Positions 16,482 to 25,115 of a stretch of DNA of 64,000 bases are shown here, piece after piece (positions within the stretch are counted from its first letter, which is position 1; every line of letters starts with the position of its first letter). Made by a program: the position numbers and the translations under genes. Below the pieces are notes generated by a model that saw nothing but the letters and a program-made list of their open reading frames with translations, was not told where the DNA came from and did not search any database. The DNA comes from DATCMA01 sp036563645 (GTDB lineage Bacteria > Actinomycetota > Actinomycetes > Mycobacteriales > Micromonosporaceae), in contig DATCMA010000048.1 of NCBI GenBank assembly GCA_036563645.1, positions 18,702-82,701 of the forward strand, read 5' to 3'.

Positions 16482-17360
16482 GTGCCCGGGGCGATAGACG
16501 AGACCCCGCAACGTCCAGAACGACCCATCGACGACCGCGTCACCCGCCCTCGCGGCGGCCGACACCGACGACTCGATCCCCCACCGCGGCACCGCCGGCT
16601 CGCGTTCCTCGCGGCCGGGGCGCTCGTACTCCTCGGTCTCGGCCTGCTCGCCGTGCCGCTCGCCTCCCGTTTCACCGACGGCGAGCCCGATCGGACGCCA
16701 GCCGTCGCCGGCGGCGTCAGCGGCGGATCGATCGGGGAGCCCGTCCCCGTCATCGAAGTGCCCGCTCCGCTGACCCCCAGTGGCTCCCCGTCGACCGCCG
16801 TCGCGCCCTCGTCGACCCCCTCGACCGCGCCCCCGACCCAGGCGCGCACCACGCCGACGGCGCCCCGCCCGTCGGCGTCTGCCGCCCCGAGTCGAGCCAC
16901 GCCGAGCCGGACGGCGCCGTCGCGCCCGCCCACCGCGAGCGCGCCAGCCCCATCGGTCCCCACCACCTCCGCCGCGGCCGACCCGGTCACACAGGTCATC
17001 GCCCTGGTCAACCAGGAGCGGGCCGCCGCCGGGTGCCCCGCGGTGACCGCCCAGCCCCAACTCACCGAGGCGGCGCGGCGACACAGCGAGGACCAGGCTG
17101 CCCACAAGACCTTGTCCCACACCGGCAGCGACGGCAGCACGCCGTGGGAACGCGCCGAGCGGTTGGGGTACGACGCGGCGATCGGCGAGAACGTGGCCGC
17201 GGGCTACCGCACCGCGGAGGCGGTGATGGCGGGGTGGATGAACAGCCCAGGGCACCGGGCCAACATCCTCAACTGCGCCGCCCGCGCGATCGGCGTCGGC
17301 GTGGCCGCCGCCGACGACGGCACCCTGTATTGGACCCAGATGTTCGGCTCCAAGGTCTAG
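16482..17360 (+). CDS. CAP-domain (SCP/YkwD-like) exported protein
   Basis: A 292-residue membrane-anchored or exported protein. A basic N-terminus of about 45 residues precedes one membrane segment (FLAAGALVLLGLGLLAVPLA). A Ser/Thr/Pro/Ala-rich linker of about 100 residues follows, then a C-terminal CAP domain (about 170-292: VIALVNQERAAAGCP, LTEAARRHSEDQAA, IGENVAAGY, GWMNSPGHRANIL). The conserved His, Glu and His of the CAP cavity are visible. The start is GTG 16482 with GGAGG six bases upstream; an earlier ATG at 16416 has no such site. A cell-envelope role is likely, but no activity can be assigned. Confidence 0.85.
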   Translation: MPGAIDETPQRPERPIDDRVTRPRGGRHRRLDPPPRHRRLAFLAAGALVLLGLGLLAVPLASRFTDGEPDRTPAVAGGVSGGSIGEPVPVIEVPAPLTPSGSPSTAVAPSSTPSTAPPTQARTTPTAPRPSASAAPSRATPSRTAPSRPPTASAPAPSVPTTSAAADPVTQVIALVNQERAAAGCPAVTAQPQLTEAARRHSEDQAAHKTLSHTGSDGSTPWERAERLGYDAAIGENVAAGYRTAEAVMAGWMNSPGHRANILNCAARAIGVGVAAADDGTLYWTQMFGSKV

Positions 17361-17382
17361 GTGTCGGCTCCAGGGTCTGAGG

Positions 17383-18246
17383 TCAGGGCTCCACAGGCGC
17401 GCGGGGGCGCGGACACGGTTGGCAGCGCGGGCAGCTGTACGACGACCGATTCATGAAGGGCTCGCGGCGGATCGGCGTCGCGCAGCGCGCGCAGGGCAGC
17501 CCTTCCCGCCCGTAGACGTGCAGCGAGCGGTCGAAGTAGCCGCTCTCTCCGTTGACGTTGACGTAGAGCGCGTCGAACGAGGTGCCGCCGGCGGCGATCG
17601 CCTCGCGGAGCACGTCACGCACGTGCCGCAGCAGCCGCCGGACGGTGGCCGCGGTGAGGGTGTCGGTGCGCCGGCTGCCGTGCAGCCGAGAGCGCCACAG
17701 CGCCTCGTCGGCGTAGATGTTGCCGATACCGGAGATGAGGGTCTGGTCGAGCAGCGCCCGCTTCACCTCGGTCCGTCGGCGCCGCAGGGCGGCGGCGAAC
17801 TCCTCATCGGAGAACTCCGGGTCCAAGGGATCCCGGGCGATGTGGGCGATCTCCGCGGGGAGTTCGGCGCCGCCGGCGGAGACCAGCAGCCCACCGAACG
17901 TCCGCTGATCGACGAAACGCAGCTCCGGGCCGCTATCGTCGAACTGGAAGCGCACCCGCAGGTGGGTCTCGTCGACCGCGTCGCCCGGGCGGAGGAGCAG
18001 CTGCCCGGACATGCCGAGGTGCCCCAGGAGGGCGTCACCGCTGTCCAACGGAAGCCACAGGTACTTGCCGCGCCGACGCACGCCCACGATCCGGCGTCCG
18101 GCGAGCGCCGCGGCGAAGTGGTCCGCGCCGAGCCGGTGCCGTCGGATGGCGCGCGGATGGCGCACCTCCACCGACGCGATCCGTCGGCCCGTCACCCACG
18201 TGGCGAGGCCGCTGCGGATGGTCTCCACTTCCGGCAGTTCCGGCAC
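17383..18246 (-). CDS. mutM: Formamidopyrimidine-DNA glycosylase MutM (Fpg)
   Basis: Bifunctional DNA glycosylase/AP lyase that removes 8-oxoguanine and ring-opened purines. The GTG start at 18246 gives MPELPEVET, placing the catalytic Pro2 and Glu3 correctly; the longer frame upstream would bury them. Also visible are the Lys loop (LGHLGMSGQLLL), the helix-two-turn-helix with GIGNIYADEALW (about 165-176), and a C-terminal zinc finger of CARC and CPRC pairs. The length of 287 aa is normal. It sits downstream of rnc in the usual rnc-mutM arrangement. Confidence 0.96.
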   Translation of the reverse strand: MPELPEVETIRSGLATWVTGRRIASVEVRHPRAIRRHRLGADHFAAALAGRRIVGVRRRGKYLWLPLDSGDALLGHLGMSGQLLLRPGDAVDETHLRVRFQFDDSGPELRFVDQRTFGGLLVSAGGAELPAEIAHIARDPLDPEFSDEEFAAALRRRRTEVKRALLDQTLISGIGNIYADEALWRSRLHGSRRTDTLTAATVRRLLRHVRDVLREAIAAGGTSFDALYVNVNGESGYFDRSLHVYGREGLPCARCATPIRREPFMNRSSYSCPRCQPCPRPRAPVEP

Positions 18247-18354
18247 CGACGCCTCCCTCTGCGTCGACCTCACCGGGGCGATCGGCCCCGCGGCTTGCCC
18301 CGCGCCCTGGCGCGTCTCCCGACGCTCCCGGGACCGGTGGCGCCGATGGCTCCG

Positions 18355-19185
18355 TCACTGCCCGCTCGGGGCTTTCGTCGTCTGGGCCGCGGCCTTCACG
18401 GTCGACTGCGCGGCCACGGGCTGACTCGCGGCCTTCGCCGCCGACTCCGACGCCTTCCCGTCCTGGGCCTTCGTCGCCTGCTCGGACAATGTCCGCCACG
18501 CCACCTCGGCGGCCCGCTGCTCGGCTTCCTTCTTGCTGCGGCCATCGGCCCCGCCGTACCGATCACCGGCCACCACCACCCAGGCGGTGAAGGTCTTGGC
18601 GTGATCGGGCCCCGCCTCGTCGATGCGGTACTCCGGCACCCCCAACCCGAGCGAGGCGGTCAGCTCCTGCAGGCTCGTCTTCCAATCCAGCGCGGCACCC
18701 CGCCCGGCTGACTCCGCCATCAGCGGGTCGAACAACCGGTGGATCACCTTGGCCGCGGTGTCCAGCCCATGCTGGAGGTAGATCGCGCCGAGGATCGCCT
18801 CCAGCGTGTCGGCCAGAATGCTGGCCTTATCCCGGCCACCGGTGGCTTCCTCACCCTTGCCGAGCAAGAGGTAGGGGCCGAGGCCTTCCGGGCCGAGTCC
18901 GCGGGCGACGTCCGCCAGCGCCCGCATGTTCACCACGCTCGCGCGGAGCTTGGCGAGCTGACCTTCCGGGAGGTCGGGGTGGTTGTGGAAGAGCGCGGTG
19001 GTGATGACCACGCCGAGCACCGAGTCGCCCAGGAACTCCAGCCGCTCGTTGGTGGGCAGACCGCCGTTCTCGTACGCGTACGAGCGGTGGGTGAGCGCCC
19101 GTTCGAGCAGCTCGGGGTCGAGCGTGACCCCGAGCGCCTCCTCCAGGTGCTCGATGGGAGGGCGACGTCGCTTGTCCTTGGTCAT
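18355..19185 (-). CDS. rnc: Ribonuclease III
   Basis: Endonuclease for double-stranded RNA, used in rRNA precursor processing. The catalytic signature NERLEFLGDSVLGVV is at about residues 46-60, and the second acidic cluster DTLEAILGAIY at about 125-135. A double-stranded RNA-binding domain covers about 160-230 (WKTSLQELTASLG, KKEAEQRAAEVAW). The last 45 residues are an Ala/Lys/Thr-rich tail, which brings the length to 276 aa against about 225-240 usually. The ATG overlaps the plsX stop as ATGA. Confidence 0.96.
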   Translation of the reverse strand: MTKDKRRRPPIEHLEEALGVTLDPELLERALTHRSYAYENGGLPTNERLEFLGDSVLGVVITTALFHNHPDLPEGQLAKLRASVVNMRALADVARGLGPEGLGPYLLLGKGEEATGGRDKASILADTLEAILGAIYLQHGLDTAAKVIHRLFDPLMAESAGRGAALDWKTSLQELTASLGLGVPEYRIDEAGPDHAKTFTAWVVVAGDRYGGADGRSKKEAEQRAAEVAWRTLSEQATKAQDGKASESAAKAASQPVAAQSTVKAAAQTTKAPSGQ

Positions 19186-20234
19186 CCGGTCACCTCGTCG
19201 ACAACGGTGAGCATCTCGGAGATCCTCGTGATGCCGGCGGTGCGGTGGAGCTGCGCGGCGAAGGTGATGCCGGAGGCGAAGTCCTCCGCCGTCGCCGCCC
19301 CGTGGCAGACCACCGCGATGCCGGCGACACCGAGCAGAACGGCCGCGCGCGGCGTGTCGGCGCGAGACGCGATGCCGGCGACCAGGTAGGCCCCCTCAAT
19401 CCCCTTGAGCAGAACGTTCCCGGTGAAGCCGTCCGTGACGATCACGTCGGCTCGGCCGCCGTGCGCCACGTCGTACCCCTCGACGAGGCCGACGTAGCGA
19501 GCCCCGCAGGGCAGCTTGGCGGCGGCCAGCATCGGGTCAGCGGCCTTGCGCAGGCGGTCGCCCTTGCCCTGCTCCACCCCAATCGAGAGCAGCCCCACCC
19601 GAGGCGCGCGGATACCGTGCACGACCGCCGCGAACGCCGCGCCGAGGGCGGCGTGCCGGGCGAGGCTCCGCGGTCCAACCTCCAGGGACGCGCCGACGTC
19701 GAGCAGGACGACGGGACCGGCGACACCCGGCAGCGTGGCGGCGAGGGCGGGCCGACGCACCTTCGGCCAGCGGCCGAACCCGAGCGCGGCCGCGGTGACC
19801 GTGCCTCCCGTCGCCCCCGCGGAGATGAGCGCGTCCGCGGCTCCCTCCGCCACCGCCGCTACCGCGGCCCAGACCGTGGTGTCGCGGCGGCGGAAGCGCA
19901 ACGGCCCGTCCGCCATCCCGACGACGCCATACACCGGTCGAACCGCGACCCGGTCGCGATCGGCGTCGGGCAGGGCACCAATGACCTCGTCGGCGACCTC
20001 AGGTGGGCCGACGAGCAACAGCTGAAGATCGGGGTCGGCGCGACAGGCGTGCAGAACGCCATCAACCACGACGGCGGGGGCGCTGTCCCCGCCGAGGAGG
20101 TCGACGGCGATCCGCGCGGTGGGCGACCGGGCGAGGGCGTCGGCCGGAGTGCTCCGGCCGACGCGCGCCGACATCGACGCACCGCGGAATCGCCGAGAGC
20201 TGCGCGCCACCCGATCGAAGATCGGGAGCGACAC
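19182..20234 (-). CDS. plsX: Phosphate acyltransferase PlsX
   Basis: PlsX converts acyl-ACP to acyl-phosphate for glycerol-3-phosphate acylation. Core motifs are IAVDLLGGDSAP (about residues 41-52), LISAGATGGTV, the segment RRPALAATLP, LLDVGAS, and VTDGFTGNVLLKGIEG near the C-terminus. The family usually has DAMGGDxAP, so Asp-Leu-Leu here is a mild variant. The start is uncertain: ATG 20234 gives 40 residues before the conserved core, and an ATG at codon 21 is an alternative. It is sandwiched between rpmF and rnc, with an ATGA overlap into rnc. Confidence 0.93.
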   Translation of the reverse strand: MSLPIFDRVARSSRRFRGASMSARVGRSTPADALARSPTARIAVDLLGGDSAPAVVVDGVLHACRADPDLQLLLVGPPEVADEVIGALPDADRDRVAVRPVYGVVGMADGPLRFRRRDTTVWAAVAAVAEGAADALISAGATGGTVTAAALGFGRWPKVRRPALAATLPGVAGPVVLLDVGASLEVGPRSLARHAALGAAFAAVVHGIRAPRVGLLSIGVEQGKGDRLRKAADPMLAAAKLPCGARYVGLVEGYDVAHGGRADVIVTDGFTGNVLLKGIEGAYLVAGIASRADTPRAAVLLGVAGIAVVCHGAATAEDFASGITFAAQLHRTAGITRISEMLTVVDEVTG

Positions 20235-20246
20235 GGCTGCGTGCGG

Positions 20247-20420
20247 TTAGACCTCGATGACCTGGCGGCCCTTGTAGGTGCCGCACACGGTGCACACGGC
20301 GTGCGGAAGCTTCGGCGACTTGCACTGCGGGCACGCCACAGTCGCGACCGCCGTGGTCTTCCACTGCGCCCGGCGCGATCGGGTGTTGCTGCGCGACATC
20401 TTGCGCTTGGGAACGGCCAC
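20247..20420 (-). CDS. rpmF: 50S ribosomal protein L32
   Basis: A 57-residue L32 beginning MAVPKRKMSRSNTRSRRAQW. It has two Cys pairs (CPQC and CTVC) that form the zinc ribbon, so this is the zinc-binding version. The GTG start at 20420 is supported by GAGGAG 8 bases upstream; the longer frame starting at 20465 would overlap the DUF177 gene needlessly. It lies in the usual yceD-rpmF-plsX order. Confidence 0.96.
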   Translation of the reverse strand: MAVPKRKMSRSNTRSRRAQWKTTAVATVACPQCKSPKLPHAVCTVCGTYKGRQVIEV

Positions 20421-20425
20421 GGTTC

Positions 20426-20989
20426 CTACTCCTCTTGACGGATCAATTTCGACAGGGCGGCCCACCGTGGGTCGACCTGCTCATGACGGTGATCAGCCGG
20501 TAGCTCGTCCCAGCGTGCCCCGCAGCCTGGACAGAGCCCCGGGCAGTCCGCCCGGCATACCGGGTTAGACGGTAGTGCGAGCACCACCGCATCCCGCAGT
20601 GCCGGCTCCAGGTCGATGAGATCGCCCTGCATCCGGCCGACCTCGTCCTCGTCGGTCGTCACGTCCGTGGTGCTGTTCTCGTACGCGTACAGCTCCTGGA
20701 TCGTGACGGTCAACGAGTAGCTGATCGCCCACAGGCACCGGCCACACTCCCCTTCCACAGGGGCAGTGATGGTCCCGGAGACTAGGACACCTTCGGACAC
20801 CGACTCAAGCCTGAGGTCCAGGCTCATGTCCGCGCCCTCGGGTACGCGGATCAGCTCAAGGCCGAGGTCTGCCGGCGCGGGAACCACCCGGCTGACCGTA
20901 CGCAACGCCCCCGGTCGACGCGGCAGGTCCTTCGTGTCGAGAACGAGCGGCGACCGAGGGTCGAGCGAGTTCAGTGAGTGATTGCGCAT
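20426..20989 (-). CDS. yceD: YceD/DUF177 family protein
   Basis: A 187-residue DUF177 protein of the type found before rpmF in nearly all bacteria. The N-terminal half has the beta-rich ADMSLDLRLESVSEGVLVSGTI segment. The C-terminal half has the cysteine-rich run CRADCPGLCPGCG (about residues 144-156), which looks metal-binding. Plant and bacterial homologues have been linked to 23S rRNA accumulation; a role in ribosome biogenesis is therefore inferred, not shown. It ends five bases before the rpmF start. Confidence 0.9.
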   Translation of the reverse strand: MRNHSLNSLDPRSPLVLDTKDLPRRPGALRTVSRVVPAPADLGLELIRVPEGADMSLDLRLESVSEGVLVSGTITAPVEGECGRCLWAISYSLTVTIQELYAYENSTTDVTTDEDEVGRMQGDLIDLEPALRDAVVLALPSNPVCRADCPGLCPGCGARWDELPADHRHEQVDPRWAALSKLIRQEE

Positions 20990-21115
20990 CGTCAGACTCC
21001 GGCCACACGAGGCCGACGTAACAGGTTACCCGGCCAGGTCAGACAGCAACGAACCGGGGGCTTGCCCCCTCCCCATCCTGACGCGTTCCCCGCCGCCGGT
21101 GGCCGGTTTCGGGAG

Positions 21116-21619
21116 CTAGAACGGCAACGGACGCTCGTCCTTTTCCACCTTGAAACTGCCGATCTCCCGCAACGCGTGCATCTTGTCGCGACCCCGCTCG
21201 ATGGCGGCCAGTGCCCGCTGCAGGAACTGCTCGAAGTTCGCCAGGGCCGTGTCCACGTACTCGTCGACCTCGGCGCGCAGCCGCTGTGCCTCAGCCCGCG
21301 CCTCCGCGATGATCCGAGCCGCCTCGTGCTCCGCGGAGACCGTGATCTCGTTGATCGACACGAGCCGGGCGTGCTCGGCCTCACCCTCGCTGATGATGCG
21401 ATCCGCCTCACGCTTCCCGGCATCGATGATCTTGTCGCGCTCCTCGAGGAGCGCGGCGGCACGACGAATTTCGGACGGGAGCTCGGCGCGCAGCTGCTCC
21501 AACAACGCGAGCATCTCGCCGCGATCGATGATGCAGTTGTTCCGGGACATCGGGACGGCGCGCGCCGACTCCACGAGCGCCATGATCTCATCGATGCGGT
21601 CGAGCGGATCCACCGGCAT
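21116..21619 (-). CDS. Conserved coiled-coil protein (DivIVA/AtpF-like annotation)
   Basis: A 167-residue, almost wholly helical protein, conserved at this place in actinobacteria (between coaD and yceD). The first 45 residues have the conserved PLDRIDEIMALVESARAVPMSRN segment and then a Leu-rich helix. From about 55 to 140 it is a charged coiled coil rich in Ala, Glu and Arg (for example READRIISEGEAEHARL). Databases often label it ATP synthase subunit B-like or cell-division initiation protein because of the coiled coil; neither function is supported by sequence. Confidence 0.8.
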   Translation of the reverse strand: MPVDPLDRIDEIMALVESARAVPMSRNNCIIDRGEMLALLEQLRAELPSEIRRAAALLEERDKIIDAGKREADRIISEGEAEHARLVSINEITVSAEHEAARIIAEARAEAQRLRAEVDEYVDTALANFEQFLQRALAAIERGRDKMHALREIGSFKVEKDERPLPF

Positions 21620-21752
21620 CTCTCCCGTCGCTCACTGTTGACCCCTCCATGATGCAAAGCCCATCACCGTAGTGGTGTCCCCCATCATGCGGTGTCAACA
21701 TCGCCGTGCCGTCTGATCCGCATCGGCGCGTCGAGAGCCGGGCGTCACGATC

Positions 21753-22238
21753 TCAGTCCTCGCTCGCCCGCAGCCGCTCCATCAGCCGCCGGCTCACCTG
21801 CTCCGGTACGTGCTGCGAGATGTCACCGCCCCACTTCGCGACCTCTTTGATGAGGCTGGAGGACAGGAACGAATACAGCGGGTTGGTCGGCATGAACAGG
21901 GTCTCCACCCCGGCGAGCCCGATGTTCATCTGGGCCATCTGCAACTCGTAGTCGAAGTCGCTGACGGCGCGAATCCCCTTGACCACCACGCCCGCGCCCT
22001 GAGCCCGGCAGAAGTCCACGAGCAGACCCCGGAAGGACTCCACCCGGACATTCGGATATTGGGCGGTCACTTCGCGGAGCATGTCGATCCGCTCGTCGAT
22101 AGTGAACAGGCAGCGCTTCGCTTGGTTGACGAGCACCCCGACGATCACCTCATCGAACAGCCGGCTCGTGCGGCCGATGATGTCGAGGTGTCCGTTGGTT
22201 ACCGGGTCAAACGAGCCGGGACAGACCGCGCGTCTCAT
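21753..22238 (-). CDS. coaD: Phosphopantetheine adenylyltransferase CoaD
   Basis: Catalyses the penultimate step of coenzyme A synthesis, adenylylating 4'-phosphopantetheine. The nucleotidyltransferase motif PGSFDPVTNGHLDI is at residues 6-19, and YSFLSSSLIKEVA is the second conserved motif (about 118-130). ATG 22238 is chosen because the family starts MRRAVCPGSFDP (161 aa). It overlaps the rsmD stop as ATGA, and rsmD-coaD pairing is standard. Confidence 0.96.
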   Translation of the reverse strand: MRRAVCPGSFDPVTNGHLDIIGRTSRLFDEVIVGVLVNQAKRCLFTIDERIDMLREVTAQYPNVRVESFRGLLVDFCRAQGAGVVVKGIRAVSDFDYELQMAQMNIGLAGVETLFMPTNPLYSFLSSSLIKEVAKWGGDISQHVPEQVSRRLMERLRASED

Positions 22239-22798
22239 GATCGAAAACCGTACCAAAGCGTGGTTTCGCCATACCGGCGACTACGTCCGGCTACGATGCC
22301 ATCCACCCACGGCAGGGGGCCACTGCGGGTCGCCCGCTCAATGACCACCACCGCCTCCGGCGCCAACCAGCCCTCGTCGCGCAGCGCCAGCTGCAACGCG
22401 GTGAGCTCCCGGTCGTCGACGGCATAGGGAGGATCGGCGAACACGACGTCGTACGGGCCGCCGTCGGGGCCTCCCGCGAGGACCGCCGGCACCTTCCCGG
22501 TGACGACCTGGGTTGCCGAACCCACCCCAAGCGCCGCGACGTTCTCCCGGATCACACGGCTGGTCCGCGGGTCCGCCTCCACGAACAGCACGTGCGCCGC
22601 CCCGCGCGACAGCGCCTCCAACCCAACCGCGCCCGACCCGGCGTACAGGTCGGCGAAGCGCGCACCGGGGAGCTCGACCATCGACTCCAGCGCGCTGAAC
22701 AGCGCCTCGCGGACCCGATCGGTGGTGGGGCGAATGTGCGGGCCGCTCGGGGTCACGATCCGCCGTCCCCCGAGCGAGCCGGCGATGATCCGGGTCAC
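22235..22798 (-). CDS. rsmD: 16S rRNA (guanine(966)-N2)-methyltransferase RsmD
   Basis: Methylates G966 of 16S rRNA. The sequence shows the RNA-binding N-terminus (IAGSLGGRRIVTP, RPTTDRVREALFS), SAM motif I ADLYAGSGAVGLEALSRG (about residues 52-69), FVEADPRTSRVIRENV, and the catalytic DPPY motif in VVFADPPYAVD. The GTG start at 22798 has GAGGA five bases upstream; the longer frame to 23152 overlaps recG antisense-free but is unconserved. The length is 187 aa. Confidence 0.95.
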   Translation of the reverse strand: MTRIIAGSLGGRRIVTPSGPHIRPTTDRVREALFSALESMVELPGARFADLYAGSGAVGLEALSRGAAHVLFVEADPRTSRVIRENVAALGVGSATQVVTGKVPAVLAGGPDGGPYDVVFADPPYAVDDRELTALQLALRDEGWLAPEAVVVIERATRSGPLPWVDGIVAGRSRRYGETTLWYGFRS

Positions 22799-22898
22799 AG
22801 GGTTCCTCTCGTCCTCCCCGGCCGTCGGCCGCGAGCCCGTCGCGCCACGAACCGTCCGCGTTGACGCTACGCGACGCGCCGCGGCGACCGGCGACCGG

Positions 22899-25115
22899 TC
22901 ACCCCTTCTCGAGGTATTCGGCGCGCTCCTCGTCCACCAAGGCGGCGACCGCGGCCGCGAGCGCGGGGTGGCGCTCCAACTCGGGGTCGGCCGCGACGAG
23001 CGCAAACGCCTCAGCCCGCGCCTCCCGAATGAGATCCGCGTCACGCAAAAGCGACAGCAGCCGAAGGTGCGAGCGGCGTCCGGACTGGGCGGAGCCGAGC
23101 ACGTCGCCCTCCCGCCGCTGCTCCAGATCCAGTTCGGCCAACCGGAAGCCATCCACGGTGGAGGCGACCGCAGCCAACCGCTCGCGCGCCGGGCTGCCCT
23201 CCGGCGCCTCGGTGACCAGCAGGCAGAGCCCGGGAGCGGAACCCCGGCCCACGCGTCCGCGGAGCTGGTGGAGCTGAGAGACCCCGAATCGATCGGCGTC
23301 CAACACGATCATCATCGTCGCGTTGGGCACGTTCACGCCGACCTCGATCACCGTCGTCGCCACGAGCACGTCGAGCTCCCCGGCGGCGAAGGCCCGCATG
23401 ACCGCGTCCTTCTCCTCCGCCGGGAGACGGCCGTGCAACACCCCGATCCGCAGCCCTTTGAGCTTCCCCTCCGCCAGCGCCGGCGCCACCTCCAGCACCG
23501 CGAGCGGCGGCCGCCGCCCCGACTCGCTGTGGCCCGGCTCGACGAGACCGCCTCCCTCCTCGGCCTCCAGCGGCTCGTCGCCGATCCGGGGACACACCAC
23601 GTACGCCTGATGGCCCTTGGCCACCTCCTCCCGCAGCCGCTGCCACGCGCGCTCGAGGTACGCCGGCTTCTCCACCGCGGGCACCACGTATGAGGCGATC
23701 GGCGACCGCCCGCTCGGCAACTGCGCCAGCGTGGAGACCTCCAGGTCGCCGTAGACGGTCATCGCCACGGTCCGCGGAATCGGGGTCGCGGTCATCACCA
23801 GGACGTGCGGGGGCTTGTCGGCCTTCGCCCGCAGCGCGTCCCGCTGCTCCACCCCGAACCGATGCTGCTCGTCAATCACGATCAATCCGAGGTCGGCGAA
23901 GTCCACGCCGTCGTACAGCAGCGCGTGGGTGCCGACGACGATGCCCGCCCGGCCGGTGGCGATCTCCTCCACCGCGCGGCGACGAGCCGCCGCGCTCTGC
24001 GAACCGGTGATCAACGCCACCCGGGTCGCGTGCGGTGGCGCGTCGAGCTCCCCCGCGCGCCCGAGCGGGCCGAGCAAGTCGAGGATGCCCCGGTAGTGCT
24101 GGGCGGCCAGCACCTCGGTGGGGGCGAGCAGCGCCGCCTGCCCGCCGGCGTCCACCACCTGGAGCATCGCCCGCAGCGCGCACACCGTCTTCCCGGAGCC
24201 CACCTCGCCCTGCAGGAGCCGGTGCATGGGGTGCGCGGCCGCGAGATCAGCGGCGATCTCCTCCCCCACCCGTCGCTGCCCCTCGGTGAGCTCGTAGGGC
24301 AGGCGGGCGTCGAACGCCGCCAACAGGCCGTCGTCGCGGCGCGGGCGCGGCGTCGCCGGCCACGAGGCGGCGCGACGCTTGCGCTGCACCAGCGTCAGCT
24401 GCACGGCGAACGCCTCATCCCACTTCAACCGCCGGCGGGCCCGCGCGAGCGACTCCTTCGAGGACGGACGGTGGATCTCGCGAAGCGCGACATCGAGACT
24501 GACCAGGTTGCGGCTCGCCCGGATCGTCGCCGGCAGCGGGTCCTCGGGGAGGGCGACGGTGTCGAGCACCACCCGAACACACCGCGCGATGACCCACGTC
24601 GGCACCGCCGCGGCCGCCGGGTAGACCGGGATGAGCGCGCCGGCGAACTCCTCGATCTCATCCTGCGCGGCGGCCTCGCCGTCGCTCGCGCCATCGCCGA
24701 GCAGCACGTACTCCGGACCGACGAGCTGTCGACGCCCGCGGAACTCGGTGACCTTCCCGGCGAACAGCCCCCACCGCCCCGGGCGCAGGTGACGCTCCCG
24801 CCACGTCTGATTGCCGAAGAAGGTCAGCGTCAACGTCCCGCCGCTGCCGTCCCCGACCACGACCTCCAGGAGGTTTCCCCGGCGCTGACGCATCGGGCGC
24901 ACCGTGGTCCGCTGCACTTGGGCGAGGACGGTCGCGAGCTCCCCCACCTCGAGCGAGCGGATATCGGTGTGCTCCCCCCGCTCGTCGTAGCGGCGGGGAA
25001 AGTGGTAGAGCAGGTCGCCCGCGGTGTGGAGGCCCAAGTGGGTGGCGAGCGCCCGCGCCGTCTTCTCCCCCACCAGTCGGCGCAGCGGCGTCTCCAACGT
25101 GGCCGCGTCGGTCAT
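22899..25115 (-). CDS. recG: ATP-dependent DNA helicase RecG
   Basis: RecG regresses stalled replication forks and processes recombination intermediates. The 738-residue protein has an OB-fold wedge domain (about 50-160), then Walker A in LLQGEVGSGKTVCAL (about 305), LAPTEVLAAQH, DEQHRFGVEQR (DEQH box), MTATPIPRT, and the C-terminal helicase motifs LQQLRGRVGRG-like (LHQLRGRVGRG). The ATG at 25115 overlaps the stop of the DAK gene as ATGA. The open frame extends upstream to 25892, but that extension is Arg/Gly-rich shadow of the DAK gene. Confidence 0.96.
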   Translation of the reverse strand: MTDAATLETPLRRLVGEKTARALATHLGLHTAGDLLYHFPRRYDERGEHTDIRSLEVGELATVLAQVQRTTVRPMRQRRGNLLEVVVGDGSGGTLTLTFFGNQTWRERHLRPGRWGLFAGKVTEFRGRRQLVGPEYVLLGDGASDGEAAAQDEIEEFAGALIPVYPAAAAVPTWVIARCVRVVLDTVALPEDPLPATIRASRNLVSLDVALREIHRPSSKESLARARRRLKWDEAFAVQLTLVQRKRRAASWPATPRPRRDDGLLAAFDARLPYELTEGQRRVGEEIAADLAAAHPMHRLLQGEVGSGKTVCALRAMLQVVDAGGQAALLAPTEVLAAQHYRGILDLLGPLGRAGELDAPPHATRVALITGSQSAAARRRAVEEIATGRAGIVVGTHALLYDGVDFADLGLIVIDEQHRFGVEQRDALRAKADKPPHVLVMTATPIPRTVAMTVYGDLEVSTLAQLPSGRSPIASYVVPAVEKPAYLERAWQRLREEVAKGHQAYVVCPRIGDEPLEAEEGGGLVEPGHSESGRRPPLAVLEVAPALAEGKLKGLRIGVLHGRLPAEEKDAVMRAFAAGELDVLVATTVIEVGVNVPNATMMIVLDADRFGVSQLHQLRGRVGRGSAPGLCLLVTEAPEGSPARERLAAVASTVDGFRLAELDLEQRREGDVLGSAQSGRRSHLRLLSLLRDADLIREARAEAFALVAADPELERHPALAAAVAALVDEERAEYLEKG

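Noticed and set aside
22799..23152. N-terminal extension of the rsmD frame
   Set aside because: Overlaps recG and lacks conserved sequence; the GTG at 22798 has a good ribosome site and the family N-terminus.
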